The position numbers and the translations under genes are program-made. A model generated the notes under the pieces. The model was given only the letters and a program-made list of their open reading frames with translations, had not been told where the DNA came from and searched no databases. This document shows positions 51,813 to 52,972 of a DNA stretch of 52,972 nucleotides, piece by piece. Each line of letters starts with the position of its first letter. Within the stretch, counting starts at the first letter, position 1. Source of the stretch: Pseudomonadota bacterium (GTDB taxonomy: Bacteria; Pseudomonadota; Gammaproteobacteria; Burkholderiales; Casimicrobiaceae); NCBI GenBank assembly GCA_009786025.1, contig WQUA01000006.1, positions 1 to 52,972 on the forward strand. The letters run 5' to 3'.

Positions 51813-52972
51813 ATGCATCTTCACATTCTCGGCATTTGCAGCACTTTCAAAGGCGGCGTTACGGCGCTGGCGCAGCAACAGGAACACACCGCTTCCCGCC
51901 GGACGATATCCGCGCGCGCGCGCCAAGGGGCGCTGGGTCTGCTGGCGGCGGTCACACTCATGATCTCGTCAACGTACGCCGGTAACTTGCCGGATGGCTG
52001 GGCGGCGCGCGCTGAAAACAATGGCGTCACCTTTGCGCCGGTCAGGATGAGCCCCGGCGAAAAGCTCGAAATCTGGGTCGCTGACGCGCTGTACGAGACG
52101 CCGCAGGACGGCAGCCCGCAAAACCGACTGCTGCAAATCCGTCGGCAGGCAGGTGCGATGCAGGGCGACAAGTGTGAGCCGGCGGAGATAACGCAAGCGG
52201 GCGTAGTCACGCAAGGCTGCACCGAAGGCAACGCGGCGTTGCAATACATGTTGCTGCCTTCGCCCGCGGGCGGCAACAAGGTACAGTTGCTGCGCATCCG
52301 CGCCGCCGGAGGTGAGGGGGTGATGACGCGTTACGGCGAAGGCTTTCAGCAAACGTTGCAAAGCGTGATGCGGGGTCAGACCCAAGCCATGCTGCGCAAT
52401 GATAACCAAGTCCAGACACAACAACGCCGCCAGAGCCAGCCCGAGGCGCAACCTCAACGGGCGCGGCAGGAGCAACTGGAGCGCGGTTACGCCGCGCAGG
52501 GCATCCGTACCGCGCCTGGTCAGGGCGTGCGCGACAGCGACATTGCCGCCGTTTTCGTCAGCGCACAGGTCGTTCATAACCCCGGCGAGACGGTCAAGCG
52601 CGATCTGCACACCACCTGGCTGCTGTTCAAGGATGGCACCGGCTATCAAAACGAAATCCCGCCCGACGAACTGAATGTCAAAGTGTCGCGGCAACTGGAG
52701 CCGCAGCGCTGGGTTCAATGGCGTAAACCGCTGCTTGGCAGCAGCTACGAGATTCGCGGCCCGGGAGATAGCGGCTGGCGCAGTTTGTCCAATGGCAAGG
52801 GCTGGTTCGCGCAGCCGGCACGCTCCGGTGAGCGCCTGAACGGTGTTTATGAACGCACCGACGGTTGGGGCAACCAGTACAGTCTGCGCATCAAGCGCAC
52901 CACGTGGCGCTTCAGCGGCGACGGCGCCTTTGATCTTACGTTGTACGGCTACGGGGGGATCACGCAAAGAAG
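51813..52972 (+). CDS. Exported protein of unknown function, 3' end outside the window
   Basis: Open from ATG 51813 to the window edge, at least 386 residues. After an N-terminal basic stretch it has a hydrophobic segment GALGLLAAVTLMISSTYAG, a probable signal peptide. The mature protein has EKLEIWVADALYETPQDG, two cysteines (DKCEPAEITQ, TQGCTEGN), a Gln-rich linker (QVQTQQRRQSQPEAQPQRA) and a repeat-like C-terminal part with RLNGVYERTDGWGNQYSL and WRFSGDGAFDLTLYGYGG. No family recognised. It is divergent from the acidic-protein gene; 51562-51812 holds no gene. Confidence 0.7.
   Translation, partial: MHLHILGICSTFKGGVTALAQQQEHTASRRTISARARQGALGLLAAVTLMISSTYAGNLPDGWAARAENNGVTFAPVRMSPGEKLEIWVADALYETPQDGSPQNRLLQIRRQAGAMQGDKCEPAEITQAGVVTQGCTEGNAALQYMLLPSPAGGNKVQLLRIRAAGGEGVMTRYGEGFQQTLQSVMRGQTQAMLRNDNQVQTQQRRQSQPEAQPQRARQEQLERGYAAQGIRTAPGQGVRDSDIAAVFVSAQVVHNPGETVKRDLHTTWLLFKDGTGYQNEIPPDELNVKVSRQLEPQRWVQWRKPLLGSSYEIRGPGDSGWRSLSNGKGWFAQPARSGERLNGVYERTDGWGNQYSLRIKRTTWRFSGDGAFDLTLYGYGGITQR

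Overview
The window reads as chromosomal DNA of a betaproteobacterium with mid-to-high GC (order not resolved; Rhodocyclales or Nitrosomonadales-like is my inference). The reasons are the queA-tgt-yajC-secD order, an H+-type atpIBEFHAGDC operon, aceB-aceA-aceK, gcvT-gcvH-gcvP, and parB-parA-rsmG-mnmG lying divergent to dnaN-gyrB. No rRNA, tRNA, CRISPR array or complete insertion sequence was seen.

Layout. 1-5.7 kb (minus): secD (partial), yajC, a YajC-like/DUF2569 chimera, a frameshifted small gene, an Imm26-type protein, tgt, queA; the accessory genes split a normally compact operon. 5.8-9.1 kb (minus): fabI, a SodC-like lipoprotein without metal ligands, rlmH, rsfS with a histone-H1-like tail, nadD. 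9.2-16.1 kb: a small cytochrome c, mtgA, the glycine cleavage genes and trmB. 16.2-19.8 kb: a TorD-like chaperone, a Tat-exported molybdoenzyme and its four-cluster Fe-S subunit. 19.9-25.5 kb: a free-standing lipoyl domain, then malate synthase, isocitrate lyase and AceK (glyoxylate bypass and its control). 26-33 kb (minus): ATP synthase. 33-40.4 kb (minus): YccM-like Fe-S membrane protein, YecH, ParB, ParA, RsmG, two small unknowns, MnmG. 40.4-45.9 kb (plus): two parS sites, an acyltransferase, a short AT-rich stretch with DnaA-box-like sites, dnaN, gyrB, a DUF2185 protein. 46-53 kb: a DUF3426 protein, YheS-like ABC-F ATPase, exonuclease III, a DUF4124 protein, an unrecognised acidic protein, and a partial secreted protein running off the end.

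The replication/segregation block has the divergent gene polarity and parS sites expected next to a replication origin, but dnaA is not in front of dnaN; a low-GC acyltransferase gene is there instead. The tract from about 40.4 to 43.5 kb is much more AT-rich than its surroundings and the change happens inside gyrB.

The most unusual theme is repeats. Several families of short GC-rich palindromes lie between genes, and one family (CCCTCCCC...GGGGAGGG joined to CCTCTCCC...GGGAGAGG) also lies in frame inside gcvT, nadD and mnmG and forms the C-terminal tails of queA and xth, adding related Pro/Gly-rich peptides to housekeeping enzymes. A second family (runs of CTGATCTCTGACTTCTG type) forms the C-terminal tails of tgt, trmB and mnmG. 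This resembles in effect the Rickettsia palindromic elements, but in an unrelated lineage.
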